This document shows, in pieces, positions 5,183 to 5,185 of a DNA stretch of 5,185 nucleotides; the stretch's first letter is position 1; every line of letters starts with the position of its first letter. The DNA comes from Pseudomonadota bacterium. Its GTDB lineage: Bacteria; Pseudomonadota; Gammaproteobacteria; Burkholderiales; Rhodocyclaceae. The notes below the pieces were generated by a model, which did no database searches, was not told where the DNA came from, and worked only from the letters and a program-made list of their open reading frames with translations. The translations under genes and the position numbers were made by a program. The stretch lies in the NCBI GenBank assembly GCA_021811225.1, contig JAJZPJ010000189.1, positions 1 through 5,185 on the forward strand, written 5' to 3'.

Positions 5183-5185
5183 GTG

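Overview
The window is GC-rich DNA, probably from a proteobacterium. The gene types, the GC-rich codon use and the cobalamin-locus layout would suit a betaproteobacterium of the Thauera/Azoarcus type, but that placement is inference and no marker gene is present. It holds four complete genes, one gene cut by the left edge, a cobalamin riboswitch, two gene remnants and several regulatory or palindromic elements.

Positions 1-1354 (minus strand) form the start of a vitamin B12 biosynthesis operon. A sigma70-like -10 box (1347-1354) places the transcription start almost exactly at the first paired base of a cobalamin riboswitch (1149-1340). The mRNA then passes a possible Shine-Dalgarno-sequestering helix (992-1043) and a 15-codon leader ORF (940-987). 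It continues into cobM/cbiF (precorrin-4 C11-methyltransferase, 139-936), whose stop overlaps the start of cbiX (sirohydrochlorin cobaltochelatase, 1-142, partial). High cobalamin should shut the operon down, most likely at the level of translation. The leader ORF is in frame with cobM and separated from it only by one UGA and one sense codon.

Positions 1355-1889 are a scar. They hold the first 32 codons of an insertion-sequence transposase (plus strand) fused head-on to the last ~75 codons of a PLP-dependent aminotransferase (minus strand). The aminotransferase piece carries an in-frame stop where the family usually has Trp. No intact gene is seen in this stretch.

Positions 1890-4184 are a divergent regulator/transporter pair: a DHA2-type MFS exporter (minus) and an ArsR-like winged-helix regulator (plus). 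They share a 129-bp intergenic region with a perfect TATAAT box and a symmetric dyad that is a good operator candidate. The regulator probably represses both genes; the ligand is unknown.

Positions 4185-5185 hold a short convergent intergenic hairpin, a YafE-like class I SAM-dependent methyltransferase (minus), and a 64-bp near-perfect palindrome upstream of it at the window edge. I found no CRISPR array, tRNA, rRNA or convincing new defence system. The most interesting points are the architecture of the B12 leader (SD sequestration, leader peptide and in-frame UGA), the regulator/exporter module inserted beside mobile-element scars, and the terminal palindrome.
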